Of a stretch of DNA of 64,000 nucleotides, positions 1 through 8,463 are shown one piece after another; position 1 is the first letter of the stretch, and the number at the start of each line of letters is the position of its first letter. Below the pieces are notes generated by a model that worked only from the letters and a program-made list of their open reading frames with translations, was not told the origin of the DNA and searched no databases. Source of the DNA: Tectiglobus sp965215755. Lineage in GTDB: Bacteria > Pseudomonadota > Alphaproteobacteria > Rhizobiales > Hyphomicrobiaceae. The stretch covers positions 6,262,001 to 6,326,000 of the forward strand of contig OZ244119.1 in the NCBI GenBank assembly GCA_965215755.1, given 5' to 3'. The position numbers were made by a program, and so were the translations under genes.

Positions 1-368
1 GTCAGCAAGTTGGGCTTTGGTAGCTTCTTAAGCATTTGACCCAGAAGTCCCCAGAAGAAGTCCTCTCCAGGATAGCCGCGTATGCGACCAATCTCTCGAC
101 CCTCGTCCACAAGTATGAAGGTCGGTGTGTATCCTCCTTTTACAAGGAAACGCAAGTCAACGGGTAAAGGATCATGAATATCCAAGCGACGCAGTGGCGC
201 CTGCCGTCCTTCCGGTGTCTTATGATAGATCACTCCGATCTCTTCATCCCACCGTTCGCACCAAGGGCAACCGTGTTCTTCGAGCATGACTAGTTCGGCG
301 GCTCGCGCCTGATTAAATGCCAGCGAGATCGCCAGGATTATCATTGCGAGATTGAGCGCATTCCGCAT
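1..368 (-). CDS. soxS: SoxS, periplasmic thioredoxin of the Sox system (C-terminus cut by window edge)
   Basis: Thiol-disulfide protein; in Paracoccus SoxS keeps the sulfur carrier SoxYZ in its active reduced state in the periplasm. From the ATG at 368, 122 codons stay open to the window edge, close to the usual full length. A signal peptide spans about residues 1-23 (ends QARAA), the redox motif is C34-P-W-C37, and a cis-proline segment YTPTF lies near residue 82. It is divergent from soxV, so soxS and soxV-W share a control region. The family call rests on the CxxC thioredoxin features plus position; a generic thioredoxin fold is certain, the SoxS assignment very likely. Confidence 0.85.
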   Translation of the reverse strand, partial: MRNALNLAMIILAISLAFNQARAAELVMLEEHGCPWCERWDEEIGVIYHKTPEGRQAPLRRLDIHDPLPVDLRFLVKGGYTPTFILVDEGREIGRIRGYPGEDFFWGLLGQMLKKLPKPNLL

Positions 369-407
369 GACGTGCCACCGATGGTTGGTCTGCATTCCCT
401 AACACTT

Positions 408-568
408 AGCATATTCGAAGGGTATGTGCTTCGTTGATCGCCGCGTCTACCGGACACGTCATTCACCCTGGTGATTTAGTTCCGGTTGTGTGCGGCCATC
501 TGAAAGAAATGTCCGACAGAGACTTTCCTTGAGCTAAAACTTCACATATAAAAGTATGAATATATTAG
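408..568. promoter_or_regulatory. soxS-soxV divergent control region with SoxR-like half sites
   Basis: The 237-bp gap between soxS and soxV holds an imperfect palindrome at 408-430 (outer arms AGCA.AT / AT.TGCT around ATTCGAA) and the nonamer ATATATTAG at 560-568, which recurs exactly inside the palindrome before soxC (6366-6374). In Pseudaminobacter the ArsR-family repressor SoxR is known to bind the soxS-soxV and soxW-soxX gaps; the location here fits, the binding itself is inferred. Confidence 0.45.
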
Positions 569-605
569 GCGCTCGTACGTCAAGTTGCAACAAGGCCAAG
601 CCGCA

Positions 606-1337
606 ATGGACTTCGACATTTCCGTGATCGGTGCCTTTCTTGCGGGGCTTTTATCGTTTCTTTCGCCCTGCGTTCTGCCGCTGGTGCCACCCTACCTCTG
701 CTTTCTGGCCGGAGTGTCATTCGACGAATACTCGCGCGGTGATGGCGCGGTGACGGGTTCAGTGTTTCGAACAGCGTTGTCCTTCGTTCTTGGTTTCACA
801 ACCGTGTTCGTAATGTTGGGTGCGACGGCGAGCTTTGTTGGGCAGGCGCTTACGCGCCACTTGGATACGCTCTCGATTGTTGCTGGTGCTGTAATTGCGA
901 TTATGGGTTTGCACTTCTTAGGGGTGCTCCGCCTATCCTGGCTCTACACCACAAAGAGGGTTGAAGTGGAGCGCAAGCCGCCCGGCATGTTAGGTGGCTA
1001 TGTTATCGGTCTTGCCTTCGCGTTTGGATGGACCCCCTGTGTTGGTCCAGTGTTGGCTGCAATCCTGTTCCTGGCGGGAAGTAAGGATACTGCTTGGCAC
1101 GGAGCGGGGTTGCTACTTGCTTATTCACTTGGAATTGGCTTGCCCTTTCTGGCTGCCTCTCTGTTTGCGAAACCATTCATGCAAATGATGGGCAAAGCCA
1201 AGACGCACATGGGGCTCATCGAAAAAACGATGGGTGGCTTGTTGGTTATAACAGGTGTGCTGTTCATGACCGGGATGATGTCAACGATGGCTTTCTGGTT
1301 GTTGGAGGCTTTTCCAGCGCTCGGAAAAATTGGTTGA
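606..1337 (+). CDS. soxV: SoxV, CcdA-type membrane electron carrier
   Basis: Integral membrane protein of the CcdA/DsbD family that moves reducing equivalents from the cytoplasm to periplasmic thioredoxins (SoxW, SoxS). About six membrane segments over 243 residues, the family length. The two redox cysteines sit in the diagnostic segments SPCVLPLVPP (C22) and GWTPCVGPVL (C145). The ATG at 606 was chosen over an in-frame TTG at 585 because it starts directly at the first membrane segment and has AAGG about 10 bases upstream. soxW follows 47 bases downstream, so the two are probably cotranscribed. Confidence 0.92.
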   Translation: MDFDISVIGAFLAGLLSFLSPCVLPLVPPYLCFLAGVSFDEYSRGDGAVTGSVFRTALSFVLGFTTVFVMLGATASFVGQALTRHLDTLSIVAGAVIAIMGLHFLGVLRLSWLYTTKRVEVERKPPGMLGGYVIGLAFAFGWTPCVGPVLAAILFLAGSKDTAWHGAGLLLAYSLGIGLPFLAASLFAKPFMQMMGKAKTHMGLIEKTMGGLLVITGVLFMTGMMSTMAFWLLEAFPALGKIG

Positions 1338-1384
1338 GCCAACTCACTCAGCTCAGCAAAGCAGATGTCGTAGGAGGAAAGACA

Positions 1385-1948
1385 ATGCGATCGGTGATCT
1401 TGGCACTTGCCATATTATTTGCCGTTGTCCCGGCAAAAGCTGCCAAGCTTGGCGAAGACGGACTGCACAAGCAGCCTTGGTTTTCCGTGACGTTCAAGGA
1501 CATTAAAGAAGATATCCTTGCAGCGAAAGAAGCCGGTAAGCGGTTGGCGATCATTGTCGAACAGCGTGGCTGCATTTACTGCAAAAAGCTTCACGAGACG
1601 GTGTTCTCAGATCCCAAAATATCAAAATATATCTCAGACAATTTTCTCGTCGTCCAGTTCAACATGTTTGGAGACGAAGAGGTCATTGATCTGGATGGTA
1701 AGACGCTGACAGAGAAGACTGCCGTCCGGCGCTGGGGCCTCGCATTCACACCGACAATTCTATTTTTTCCGGAAGATTCGCCTGAAAAAAAGACTGCGAA
1801 AGATGCTGCCGTTGCCCTGATGCCTGGCGCGTTTGGTCGGTTCACTACGCTTCACATGTTTCAGTGGGTGAAGGAAAAGGGATACCTCAAAGATGAGCCC
1901 TTTCAGAAGTACCACGCACGCAAACTCGCAAAGGCAAAAGCCAACTAG
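1385..1948 (+). CDS. soxW: SoxW, periplasmic thioredoxin
   Basis: Thioredoxin that accepts electrons from SoxV. The 187-residue protein has a signal peptide (about residues 1-19, ending VPAKAA), a thioredoxin motif C63-I-Y-C66 after a beta strand (LAIIVEQRG), and a cis-Pro segment FTPTILFF. The start is the ATG at 1385, preceded by a strong AGGAGG at about 1372; the reading frame stays open further upstream but that part overlaps soxV. In other Sox clusters SoxW is dispensable for thiosulfate oxidation while SoxV is required; that is family knowledge, not visible here. Confidence 0.9.
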   Translation: MRSVILALAILFAVVPAKAAKLGEDGLHKQPWFSVTFKDIKEDILAAKEAGKRLAIIVEQRGCIYCKKLHETVFSDPKISKYISDNFLVVQFNMFGDEEVIDLDGKTLTEKTAVRRWGLAFTPTILFFPEDSPEKKTAKDAAVALMPGAFGRFTTLHMFQWVKEKGYLKDEPFQKYHARKLAKAKAN

Positions 1949-1955
1949 GACACGC

Positions 1956-1995
1956 GCCTTTGGTCGGATCCCGCTGCGTGGTTCCGACCAAAGGC
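1956..1995 (+). terminator. Strong hairpin between soxW and soxX
   Basis: Perfect 13-bp inverted repeat (1956-1968 and 1983-1995) around a 14-nt loop, 8 bases after the soxW stop. No T tract follows, so it may be an mRNA 3' stabiliser or a factor-dependent stop rather than a classic intrinsic terminator. Confidence 0.6.
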
Positions 1996-2045
1996 ACGAT
2001 GATCTCTTGCAAACGCTGCTCGGGTTGAATGTTGCGCTGCAACAT

Positions 2046-2073
2046 ATTCAATCATTCGAATTTATGATTGAAT
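2046..2073. promoter_or_regulatory. Palindromic operator upstream of soxX (probable SoxR site)
   Basis: Perfect 10-bp inverted repeat ATTCAATCAT / ATGATTGAAT (2046-2055 and 2064-2073) with an 8-bp spacer that itself contains the palindrome ATTCGAAT. It lies 90 bp before the soxX start, in the soxW-soxX gap where SoxR binds in a characterised relative. Function inferred from position and symmetry. Confidence 0.65.
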
Positions 2074-2162
2074 CATGATCCGGAATGATTGTATCTTGGA
2101 GCCCAAGGCAGGTTCAACACTGCAAGCATAAGGGTTGATGACCCAAAGAAGGGGAGGCGCAA

Positions 2163-2645
2163 ATGCGGCCAGGGAAACGAATCGGTAGCCTCACAGCGGC
2201 TGCTGGGATCAGCATCGCAATTGCTCTTTTTCCCGGAGCAGTGTCCGCAGAGACAGTCGCGCCGGGTGCCATTAAGATTGCGGATGGCAAGCTGGAGAAG
2301 TCTTTGACGGGCAAAGCCGGGGATCCCGCTGCCGGCAAGAAATGGTTTGTTGGCCGTAAACTTGGCAATTGTCTCGCCTGTCATGTCAATAAAGATACGT
2401 CAGACCAACAGTTCCACGGTGAAGTTGGTCCGGCAATGGACGGCGTTGCGGATCGATATGGCGAGGCTGAATTGCGCGCCATTGTCGTGAACTCCAAGGC
2501 TGTTTTCGGCGATCAAACTCTGATGCCGTCATTCTACCGCAACACGGGCTTCAATCGCGTGAACAAGAAGTTCAAGGGCAAGACGATACTGTCAGCTCAA
2601 CAGGTTGAAGATGTTGTTGCGTATCTGCGCACTTTGAAAGAATAG
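2163..2645 (+). CDS. soxX: SoxX, monoheme cytochrome subunit of SoxAX
   Basis: SoxAX couples thiosulfate oxidatively to the cysteine of SoxY in the periplasm. This 160-residue protein has a signal peptide ending near residue 29 (GAVSAE), a heme c motif C70-L-A-C-H74, and a methionine ligand candidate M121 in TLMPSFY, all typical of SoxX. A good ribosome site (AAGGGGAGG) precedes the ATG. It heads a co-directional run soxXYZA with gaps of 43-72 bases. Confidence 0.95.
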   Translation: MRPGKRIGSLTAAAGISIAIALFPGAVSAETVAPGAIKIADGKLEKSLTGKAGDPAAGKKWFVGRKLGNCLACHVNKDTSDQQFHGEVGPAMDGVADRYGEAELRAIVVNSKAVFGDQTLMPSFYRNTGFNRVNKKFKGKTILSAQQVEDVVAYLRTLKE

Positions 2646-2717
2646 CGATGGCCATGCATCGGCAAGCTATCGAACTCCCGCTGACATCGGCGGAATCTGA
2701 ATCCGAGGAGTCCATCT

Positions 2718-3173
2718 ATGAAACTGAATAAGAGAGAGTTCCTGACTCTGGGTGCCGGCTCTGTCGCCTTTCTGGCAGTTGGCGGCGTTGCAACTCAGGT
2801 AGTTGCGGAGGCAGGCGAAACCGAAAAGCAGATCAAGGCATTTGCTGGCGGTAAGGAAGTCAAGTCCGGCAAAGTTTCTCTAACGACACCGGAGATTGCT
2901 GAAAATGGCAACACGGTTCCCATCAGTGTTGATGTCGAGAGCCCAATGACCAAGGACGATCATGTCGCTTCGGTCATGCTACTGGCTGACGGCAACCCCT
3001 TGCCGGGCGTTGCGACGTTCCACTTTTCTCATATGAGCGGAGAAGCTTCAGCCACTACGCGCATCCGACTCGCAAAGACGCAGAATGTGATCGCTGTGGC
3101 CAAGATGAGCAATGGCGACGTCTACATGGACAAGAAGGAAGTTAAGGTAACGATCGGCGGTTGCGGTGGTTAA
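2718..3173 (+). CDS. soxY: SoxY, sulfur-carrier subunit
   Basis: SoxY carries pathway intermediates covalently on a C-terminal cysteine. The 151-residue protein ends in the diagnostic swinging arm GGCGG, with C149 as the acceptor. The N-terminus (NKREFLTLGAGSVAFLAVGG) resembles a Tat signal but has KR rather than RR; in Paracoccus the SoxYZ complex is exported by the SoxY Tat signal. Shine-Dalgarno GAGGAG lies before the ATG. Immediately followed by its partner soxZ. Confidence 0.95.
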   Translation: MKLNKREFLTLGAGSVAFLAVGGVATQVVAEAGETEKQIKAFAGGKEVKSGKVSLTTPEIAENGNTVPISVDVESPMTKDDHVASVMLLADGNPLPGVATFHFSHMSGEASATTRIRLAKTQNVIAVAKMSNGDVYMDKKEVKVTIGGCGG

Positions 3174-3231
3174 TCAGCTTGATCATCAGGCAAAACCAAA
3201 TCCGATCACATAGAATTTTGAGGAACTGACC

Positions 3232-3558
3232 ATGGCAAGACCCAGAGTGAAGGTGCCACGCACCGCTGAAAAAGACGAAGTCATCACGATCAAAACGCTA
3301 ATCAGTCACAAAATGGAATCTGGTCAGCGCAAAGATAAGAAAACCGGCGAGAAGATTCCGCGCAAGATCATCAATAAGTTCACCGCGAAGTTTAATGGTA
3401 CGCAGGTGTTTGCAGTCGATATCGAGCCAGCTGTTTCGGCAAATCCCTTCCTGCAGTTCAATGTCAAGGTTCCGGAAAGCGGTGAATTCGAGTTCACCTG
3501 GGTCGATGACGACGGCAAATCATACTCAGCCAAGAAGTCGATCAAAGTCGGCAGCTAA
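3232..3558 (+). CDS. soxZ: SoxZ, partner subunit of the sulfur carrier
   Basis: Small immunoglobulin-like protein (108 residues, normal length) that dimerises with SoxY. It has no signal peptide, as expected because SoxZ is carried out by the SoxY Tat signal. Recognised by the N-terminal PRVKVPRTAEKDEVITIKTL segment with the downstream beta-rich pattern SGEFEFTWVDDDGKSY. Start supported by GAGGAA ahead of the ATG. Confidence 0.94.
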   Translation: MARPRVKVPRTAEKDEVITIKTLISHKMESGQRKDKKTGEKIPRKIINKFTAKFNGTQVFAVDIEPAVSANPFLQFNVKVPESGEFEFTWVDDDGKSYSAKKSIKVGS

Positions 3559-3601
3559 CCCACTCTGAGGCGGCGCAAGACATTTGAGGGAGGAAACATA
3601 A

Positions 3602-4471
3602 ATGCGCATCACAAAAAAAATTATGAGCGCTGCAAAGCTGACCGGTGTCGGTGTCACAGCAAGCCTGTTCTTGATTGGCGTCGCCCAGGCTGATCCGAAT
3701 GACAATAAGCTGGTGGTTGACGGCAAAACGCTGACCACGAGCGTCAAAGGCGCGAAGGATGGCCCATTTGATGAGGTCTATTCTGGTTGGCGGTTCCGTA
3801 CACCTCAAACTCAGAAGTTCCAAACGGATGACTTTGAGAACCCTGGTTTCCCGCTTGTGGATCTAGCTTCTGAACTGTGGGGCAAGGTCGATGGCACTGC
3901 CGGCAAGTCTTGCATGAGCTGTCACCAGGATGCTGCAAAATCTATGAAGGGTGTACGCGCGGCGATGCCCAAATGGCATGAAGCTGCCGGTAAGCCACAA
4001 TCGCTGGAACAACACATCAATCATTGTCGCACTGAGCGGATGGGCGCGAAGCCCTGGAAATGGGAATCCAGTCAGATGCTCGGTATGACAGCGTATGTGG
4101 GCCTGCAATCCCGTGGCATGCCAGTCAACGTGAAGACGGATGGCAAATACAAGGCGTTCCACGACAAGGGCAAGGACATCTACTACACCCGGGTCGGTCA
4201 ATTGGATATGTCCTGTGCGGGTTGTCATGAGAATAACTATGGCAAAATGATCCGCGCCGACCATCTGAGCCAGGGCATGATCAATGGCTTCCCGACGTAT
4301 CGTTTCAAGTGGCAGAAGATGGGTTCAATCCATCGTCGCTTTAAGGGCTGCATTAGCAATATTCGTGGCACGCCGTACAAAGTGGGCAGTGACGAGTTTG
4401 TAGCGCTCGAACTCTACGTTGCATCGCGTGGCCAGGGCCTTTCCGTTGAGACGCCGGCCGTCCGCAACTAA
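3602..4471 (+). CDS. soxA: SoxA, diheme cytochrome subunit of SoxAX
   Basis: Catalytic subunit of SoxAX that forms the SoxY-thiosulfonate. 289 residues with a signal peptide ending near residue 30 (GVAQADP). Two heme motifs are visible, C104-M-S-C-H108 and C205-A-G-C-H209, so this is the diheme form. The active-site cysteine that carries persulfide is C250 in RFKGCISNIRG, and C142 in HINHCRTERMG is the usual heme-1 ligand region. Ribosome site GGGAGGAAA precedes the ATG. A terminator-like hairpin follows 20 bases after the stop. Confidence 0.96.
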   Translation: MRITKKIMSAAKLTGVGVTASLFLIGVAQADPNDNKLVVDGKTLTTSVKGAKDGPFDEVYSGWRFRTPQTQKFQTDDFENPGFPLVDLASELWGKVDGTAGKSCMSCHQDAAKSMKGVRAAMPKWHEAAGKPQSLEQHINHCRTERMGAKPWKWESSQMLGMTAYVGLQSRGMPVNVKTDGKYKAFHDKGKDIYYTRVGQLDMSCAGCHENNYGKMIRADHLSQGMINGFPTYRFKWQKMGSIHRRFKGCISNIRGTPYKVGSDEFVALELYVASRGQGLSVETPAVRN

Positions 4472-4491
4472 CAACCGATTGTGTTGAATTG

Positions 4492-4529
4492 GCCGGTCTC
4501 CAGCATTGTGTCTCGGGGCCGGCTTTTTT
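4492..4529 (+). terminator. Intrinsic terminator between soxA and soxB
   Basis: GC-rich stem GCCGG..CTCC / GGGG-CCGGC (outer arms 4492-4496 and 4519-4523) followed by six T (4524-4529). It would uncouple or attenuate soxBCD relative to soxXYZA. Confidence 0.75.
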
Positions 4530-4611
4530 GTTGGTCTATGAACAGCTGCACTTGGGATGCTTGCCATACGCAAGAGCCAAAGTGTGAACGAGTGAAGTGC
4601 GAGGTTTCACC

Positions 4612-6309
4612 ATGATTTCACGGCGAGAGTTTCTACAAGCAGCCGTTGCCGCTGGCGCTGTCGTCGGAGGTGCCGGGACTGGCAGTTGGACGGCGCAGGC
4701 TGCCACTCAGAAACTAATGAGTGAGGCCGATCTGCTGAAGTTCCCAACTTTCGGGAATGTGTCGTTGGTTCACATCACAGATATCCACGCGCAATTATTG
4801 CCGATTTATTTCCGGGAACCGTCGATCAATCTGGGTGTCGGAGAAGTCAAAGGCAAACCTCCTCATCTCTCAGGCAAGGACTTTCTGGATCAATACAAGC
4901 TCAAGCCGAACACGCCAGAAGCCTATGCACTGAGTTCGGTTGACTATGCGTCTCTCGCAAAGGCCTACGGTCGGATGGGTGGGATTGATCGCATTGCCAC
5001 GGTGGTCAATTCAATCCGGGCTGAACGGGGCGATAACATGCTGCTCCTGGACGGCGGCGACACCTGGCAGGGCAGTTACACGTCACTCAAGACCCGCGGC
5101 CAGGACATGGTCGATGTGATGAATTCGCTCAAGCCCGACGCAATGACCTCACACTGGGAATTCACGTATGGTATCGACCGGGTGAAAGAGATTGTCGATG
5201 ATCTGCCATTCGCATTCCTGGGCGGGAACATCTTTGACAACGAATGGGACGAGCCGGCGTTTGAGGCGATGAAGTTCTTCGAACGCGGAGGGGTTAAGAT
5301 TGCCGTCATCGGGCAAGCCTTCCCATACTTGCCGATTGCCAATCCACGTTGGATGTTCCCCAAGCTGTCCTTCGGCATTCGCGAAGAAGAAGTGCAAAAG
5401 CACGTTGACAATGCTCGCAAGAAGGGCGCGCAGCTGGTCGTGCTTCTCTCGCATAACGGCTTTGATGTAGACCGCAAAATGGCGGGCCGGGTCAAAGGGA
5501 TCGATGTCATTCTCGCCGGTCACACGCATGACGCGTTGCCAGAGCCGGTTGTCATTGGAAACACCCTCGTGGTTGCCAGTGGATCGCACGGCAAGTTTCT
5601 GTCGCGTATCGATCTCGACGTACAGGGCGGTGCCGTTAAGGGCTACAAGTTTAAGCTGATCCCGATTTTCACTGACGTTCTTTCATCGGATAAGGCCACA
5701 GCCGATCTGGTCAAGAAGGTTCGAGCTCCGTTCGCAGCCGAGGTGACCAAAGTTGTCGGCAAGACTGACTCGCTTCTCTACCGGCGGGGTAATTTTAATG
5801 GAACGTTTGATGATCTGATTTGTCAGGCACTGTTGTCTGAACGGGAGGCAGATATCGCGCTGTCGCCAGGTTTCCGCTGGGGCGCAACGTTGCTGCCGGG
5901 CAGCGATATTACTGTCGAGGATGTCTACAACGCGACCAGTATGACGTATCCGAATGCCTACCGCACTGAGATGACAGGAAAGTTCATCAAGGAGATTCTT
6001 GAGGACGTCGCGGACAATCTCTTCAACCCGGATCCATACTATCAGCAGGGCGGTGACATGGTTCGTGTTGGCGGCATGGGCTACCGCATCAACGTTGGCG
6101 CCAAGATGGGCGGCCGAATTTCGGATATGACGCTACTCAAGACGGGCAAGCCGATTGATCCAGCCAAAACCTACGTTGTTGCTGGTTGGGCATCTGTCAA
6201 TGAAGGCACCGAAGGGCCGCCGATCTGGGACGTCGTCATCAACTATCTCAAGAAGGCCGGGACGGTGAAGTTGGAGCCAAACCGGTCAGTCATTGTTGAC
6301 GGGATTTGA
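4612..6309 (+). CDS. soxB: SoxB, thiosulfohydrolase
   Basis: Dimanganese hydrolase that releases sulfate from the SoxY-S-thiosulfonate. 565 residues, metallophosphatase/5'-nucleotidase superfamily. Metal ligand segments are visible in order: ITDIHAQLLP (about residue 58), DGGDTWQGS, SHWEFTYG (the SoxB version of GNHE), LLSHNGFDVD and AGHTHDALPEP. A Tat signal SRREFLQAAVAAG starts at residue 3. The ATG at 4612 was preferred over a GTG at 4597 because GAGG lies 7 bases upstream and the Tat motif then begins at the N-terminus. Confidence 0.96.
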   Translation: MISRREFLQAAVAAGAVVGGAGTGSWTAQAATQKLMSEADLLKFPTFGNVSLVHITDIHAQLLPIYFREPSINLGVGEVKGKPPHLSGKDFLDQYKLKPNTPEAYALSSVDYASLAKAYGRMGGIDRIATVVNSIRAERGDNMLLLDGGDTWQGSYTSLKTRGQDMVDVMNSLKPDAMTSHWEFTYGIDRVKEIVDDLPFAFLGGNIFDNEWDEPAFEAMKFFERGGVKIAVIGQAFPYLPIANPRWMFPKLSFGIREEEVQKHVDNARKKGAQLVVLLSHNGFDVDRKMAGRVKGIDVILAGHTHDALPEPVVIGNTLVVASGSHGKFLSRIDLDVQGGAVKGYKFKLIPIFTDVLSSDKATADLVKKVRAPFAAEVTKVVGKTDSLLYRRGNFNGTFDDLICQALLSEREADIALSPGFRWGATLLPGSDITVEDVYNATSMTYPNAYRTEMTGKFIKEILEDVADNLFNPDPYYQQGGDMVRVGGMGYRINVGAKMGGRISDMTLLKTGKPIDPAKTYVVAGWASVNEGTEGPPIWDVVINYLKKAGTVKLEPNRSVIVDGI

Positions 6310-6358
6310 GCCGGCTTCTGTTCAAAGAATAATCAATGAAGAAACCTGATTGCATTTT

Positions 6359-6380
6359 CACATTCATATATTAGAATGTG
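6359..6380. promoter_or_regulatory. Palindromic operator upstream of soxC
   Basis: Perfect 7-bp arms CACATTC / GAATGTG (6359-6365 and 6374-6380) with an 8-bp AT-only spacer, 49 bp before the soxC start. Same arm core (ATTC / GAAT) and spacer length as the soxX operator. Suggests that soxCD has its own regulated promoter. Confidence 0.6.
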
Positions 6381-6428
6381 TAGTTGTATTGAGATCACGG
6401 TCAACGCGATCACATAGGGAGATTTCAC

Positions 6429-7715
6429 GTGACCAAGGAAATCAAAGCCACTGGCGGTGGTGCTACTGCATCTCGTCGTGCCTTCTTGAAAGGGGGCCTG
6501 GCTGCAGGCGGTGCTGTCGTTGCGGGAGCTGCCGGCGCAAAGGCGGCCGGTTCCGACAAGGCCATCACAGAAACCCAGGAATGGGCACAGGTTCTCGGCG
6601 AGGGCGTAGATGCCAGACCCTACGGCACGCCATCGCCGTTCGAGAAACACGTTAAGCGCCGCAATGTTGAATGGTTGACCGCATCTCCGGAGTCGTCGGT
6701 CAACTTCACGCCGCTGCACGAACTCGATGGGATTATCACGCCGAACGGTCTCTGCTTTGAGCGTCACCACGGTGGCATTGCGGAGATTGATCCGTCCAAG
6801 CATCGTTTGATGATCAACGGTCTGGTCGACAAACCACTCGTTTTCACGATGGAAGATCTGCGCCGCTTTCCGCGAGAGAATAAGGTGTATTTCCTCGAGT
6901 GTGCTGCAAACTCAGGGATGGAATGGCGTGGCGCGCAGCTAAATGGCTGCCAGTTTACCCACGGCATGGTGCACAACGTCATGTATACCGGCGTGCCGTT
7001 GAAATACATTCTTGAGGAAGCTGGCGTTAAGACGAACGCCAAATGGTTGATGCCAGAAGGCGCCGACTCTTCAGGTATGAATCGTTCGGTTCCGCTGTTT
7101 AAGGGGCTTGATGATTGTATGATCGCCTTCGCCATGAATGGCGAAGCACTCCGTCCGGAACAAGGTTATCCGTTGCGGCTGGTTGTGCCGGGTTGGGAAG
7201 GCAACATGTGGGTCAAATGGATCCGCCGCATTGAGGTTGGTGACGAACCCTGGCACGCCCGCGAAGAAACATCAAAATACACGGACCTGATGGAGAACGG
7301 GAAAGCGCGTCGCTTTACCTGGGAGATGGACTGTAAATCGGTCATTACTAATCCATCACCTCAGGCTCCATTCGCGCATAAGAAGGGCCAAACCGTTATC
7401 ACAGGCCTTGCATGGTCTGGTCGCGGCACCATCAAGCGAGTCGATGTGACACTCGATGGCGGCAAGAATTGGCAGACAGCGCGGCTCGATGGCCCAAGCC
7501 TCGACAAGTCGCTGCACCGCTTCTATTTCGATTTTGATTGGGATGGCAAACCTCTTCTTCTGCAATCGCGTGCAATCGATTCGACTGGATATGTGCAGCC
7601 GACCAAGAACGAATTGCGCAAGGTGCGCGGGGAAAACTCAATCTATCACAACAACGGCATCCAGACCTGGCATGTCCGTGAGAATGGAGCGGTGGAAAAT
7701 GTTGAAGTTTCCTAA
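6429..7715 (+). CDS. soxC: SoxC, molybdenum subunit of sulfane dehydrogenase
   Basis: Sulfite-oxidase-family molybdoprotein that with SoxD oxidises the outer sulfur still bound to SoxY, making the pathway free of sulfur globules. 428 residues. A Tat signal ASRRAFLKGGLAAGGAVVAG lies at residues 14-33, needed for export of a folded cofactor protein. The molybdenum ligand is C158 in YFLECAANSGMEW. The start is GTG at 6429 with AGGGAG 8 bases upstream. Its 3' end overlaps the start of soxD by 17 bases, implying translational coupling. Confidence 0.96.
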   Translation: MTKEIKATGGGATASRRAFLKGGLAAGGAVVAGAAGAKAAGSDKAITETQEWAQVLGEGVDARPYGTPSPFEKHVKRRNVEWLTASPESSVNFTPLHELDGIITPNGLCFERHHGGIAEIDPSKHRLMINGLVDKPLVFTMEDLRRFPRENKVYFLECAANSGMEWRGAQLNGCQFTHGMVHNVMYTGVPLKYILEEAGVKTNAKWLMPEGADSSGMNRSVPLFKGLDDCMIAFAMNGEALRPEQGYPLRLVVPGWEGNMWVKWIRRIEVGDEPWHAREETSKYTDLMENGKARRFTWEMDCKSVITNPSPQAPFAHKKGQTVITGLAWSGRGTIKRVDVTLDGGKNWQTARLDGPSLDKSLHRFYFDFDWDGKPLLLQSRAIDSTGYVQPTKNELRKVRGENSIYHNNGIQTWHVRENGAVENVEVS

Positions 7716-8361
7716 GCTGCTGCTGGGCATTGGTTTGGCCTTCACCATAACTGTCGCATCGGCTGAAGCTGGCAAGTTCGGGTTGGGCCGACAGGCAACG
7801 CAGGAAGAGGTCAAGGCCTGGGACATTGACGTACGTCCGGATGGTCAAGGCCTTCCAAAGGGCAAAGGCAAAGTCTCTGACGGCGAGAAGATTTATGCCG
7901 AGCAGTGCGCCTCTTGCCATGGTGACTTTGGCGAAGGTGTGGACCGCTGGCCGGTGCTGGTAGGCGGCAATGATACACTTTCAAGCGATGATCCGGTCAA
8001 AACGATTGGTTCTTATTGGCCGTATGCTTCGACGGTATTCGACTATATTCGCCGTGCGATGCCGTTTGGAAATGCTCAGTCGCTCTCGGCCGATGATACA
8101 TATGCAATTACGGCTTACCTGCTGTACATGAACGAGATCGTTGACGACGAGAAATTTGTGCTTTCGGATAAAAACTTCTCATCGATCAAGATGCCGAATG
8201 AGAAGAACTTCATTCAGGACAGTCGACCAGATACACCTCTTGTATCGAAGAAGACCCCTTGCATGAAGAATTGCAAGCCCGAGGTTAAGGTCGTAGGCCG
8301 TGCGCGCGTGCTTGATGTCACGCCAAATGACCCTGACGCAAAGCGGAAGAAGGCCGAATAG
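7699..8361 (+). CDS. soxD: SoxD, cytochrome c subunit of sulfane dehydrogenase (monoheme form)
   Basis: Electron acceptor of SoxC. 220 residues with a signal peptide ending near residue 24 (ASAEAG) and one heme motif C70-A-S-C-H74. The C-terminal part has TPCMKNCKPEV, a CxxxC pattern I associate with SoxD. The Paracoccus protein has a second heme domain; it is absent here, as in several other Alphaproteobacteria. The ATG at 7699 was chosen because the signal peptide starts there; an ATG at 7684 is possible. A clear terminator follows. Confidence 0.93.
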   Translation: MLKFPKLLLGIGLAFTITVASAEAGKFGLGRQATQEEVKAWDIDVRPDGQGLPKGKGKVSDGEKIYAEQCASCHGDFGEGVDRWPVLVGGNDTLSSDDPVKTIGSYWPYASTVFDYIRRAMPFGNAQSLSADDTYAITAYLLYMNEIVDDEKFVLSDKNFSSIKMPNEKNFIQDSRPDTPLVSKKTPCMKNCKPEVKVVGRARVLDVTPNDPDAKRKKAE

Positions 8362-8395
8362 CGCTAGAACTACGACTTCTATCGGAATCAGAAAA

Positions 8396-8428
8396 GGCGG
8401 ATCGAAAGATATCGATCCGCCTTTTTTT
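8396..8428 (+). terminator. Intrinsic terminator after soxCD
   Basis: 10-bp perfect stem GGCGGATCGA / TCGATCCGCC (8396-8405 and 8412-8421), 6-nt loop, then seven T. Could also serve the convergent cytochrome gene. Confidence 0.9.
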
Positions 8429-8463
8429 GTTTTGGCGTCTCTCTAGCTCTGGACGGAGAAACG

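Noticed and set aside
1121..1342. Minus-strand frame across soxV
   Set aside because: Shadow of the soxV coding sequence; no motif or ribosome site.
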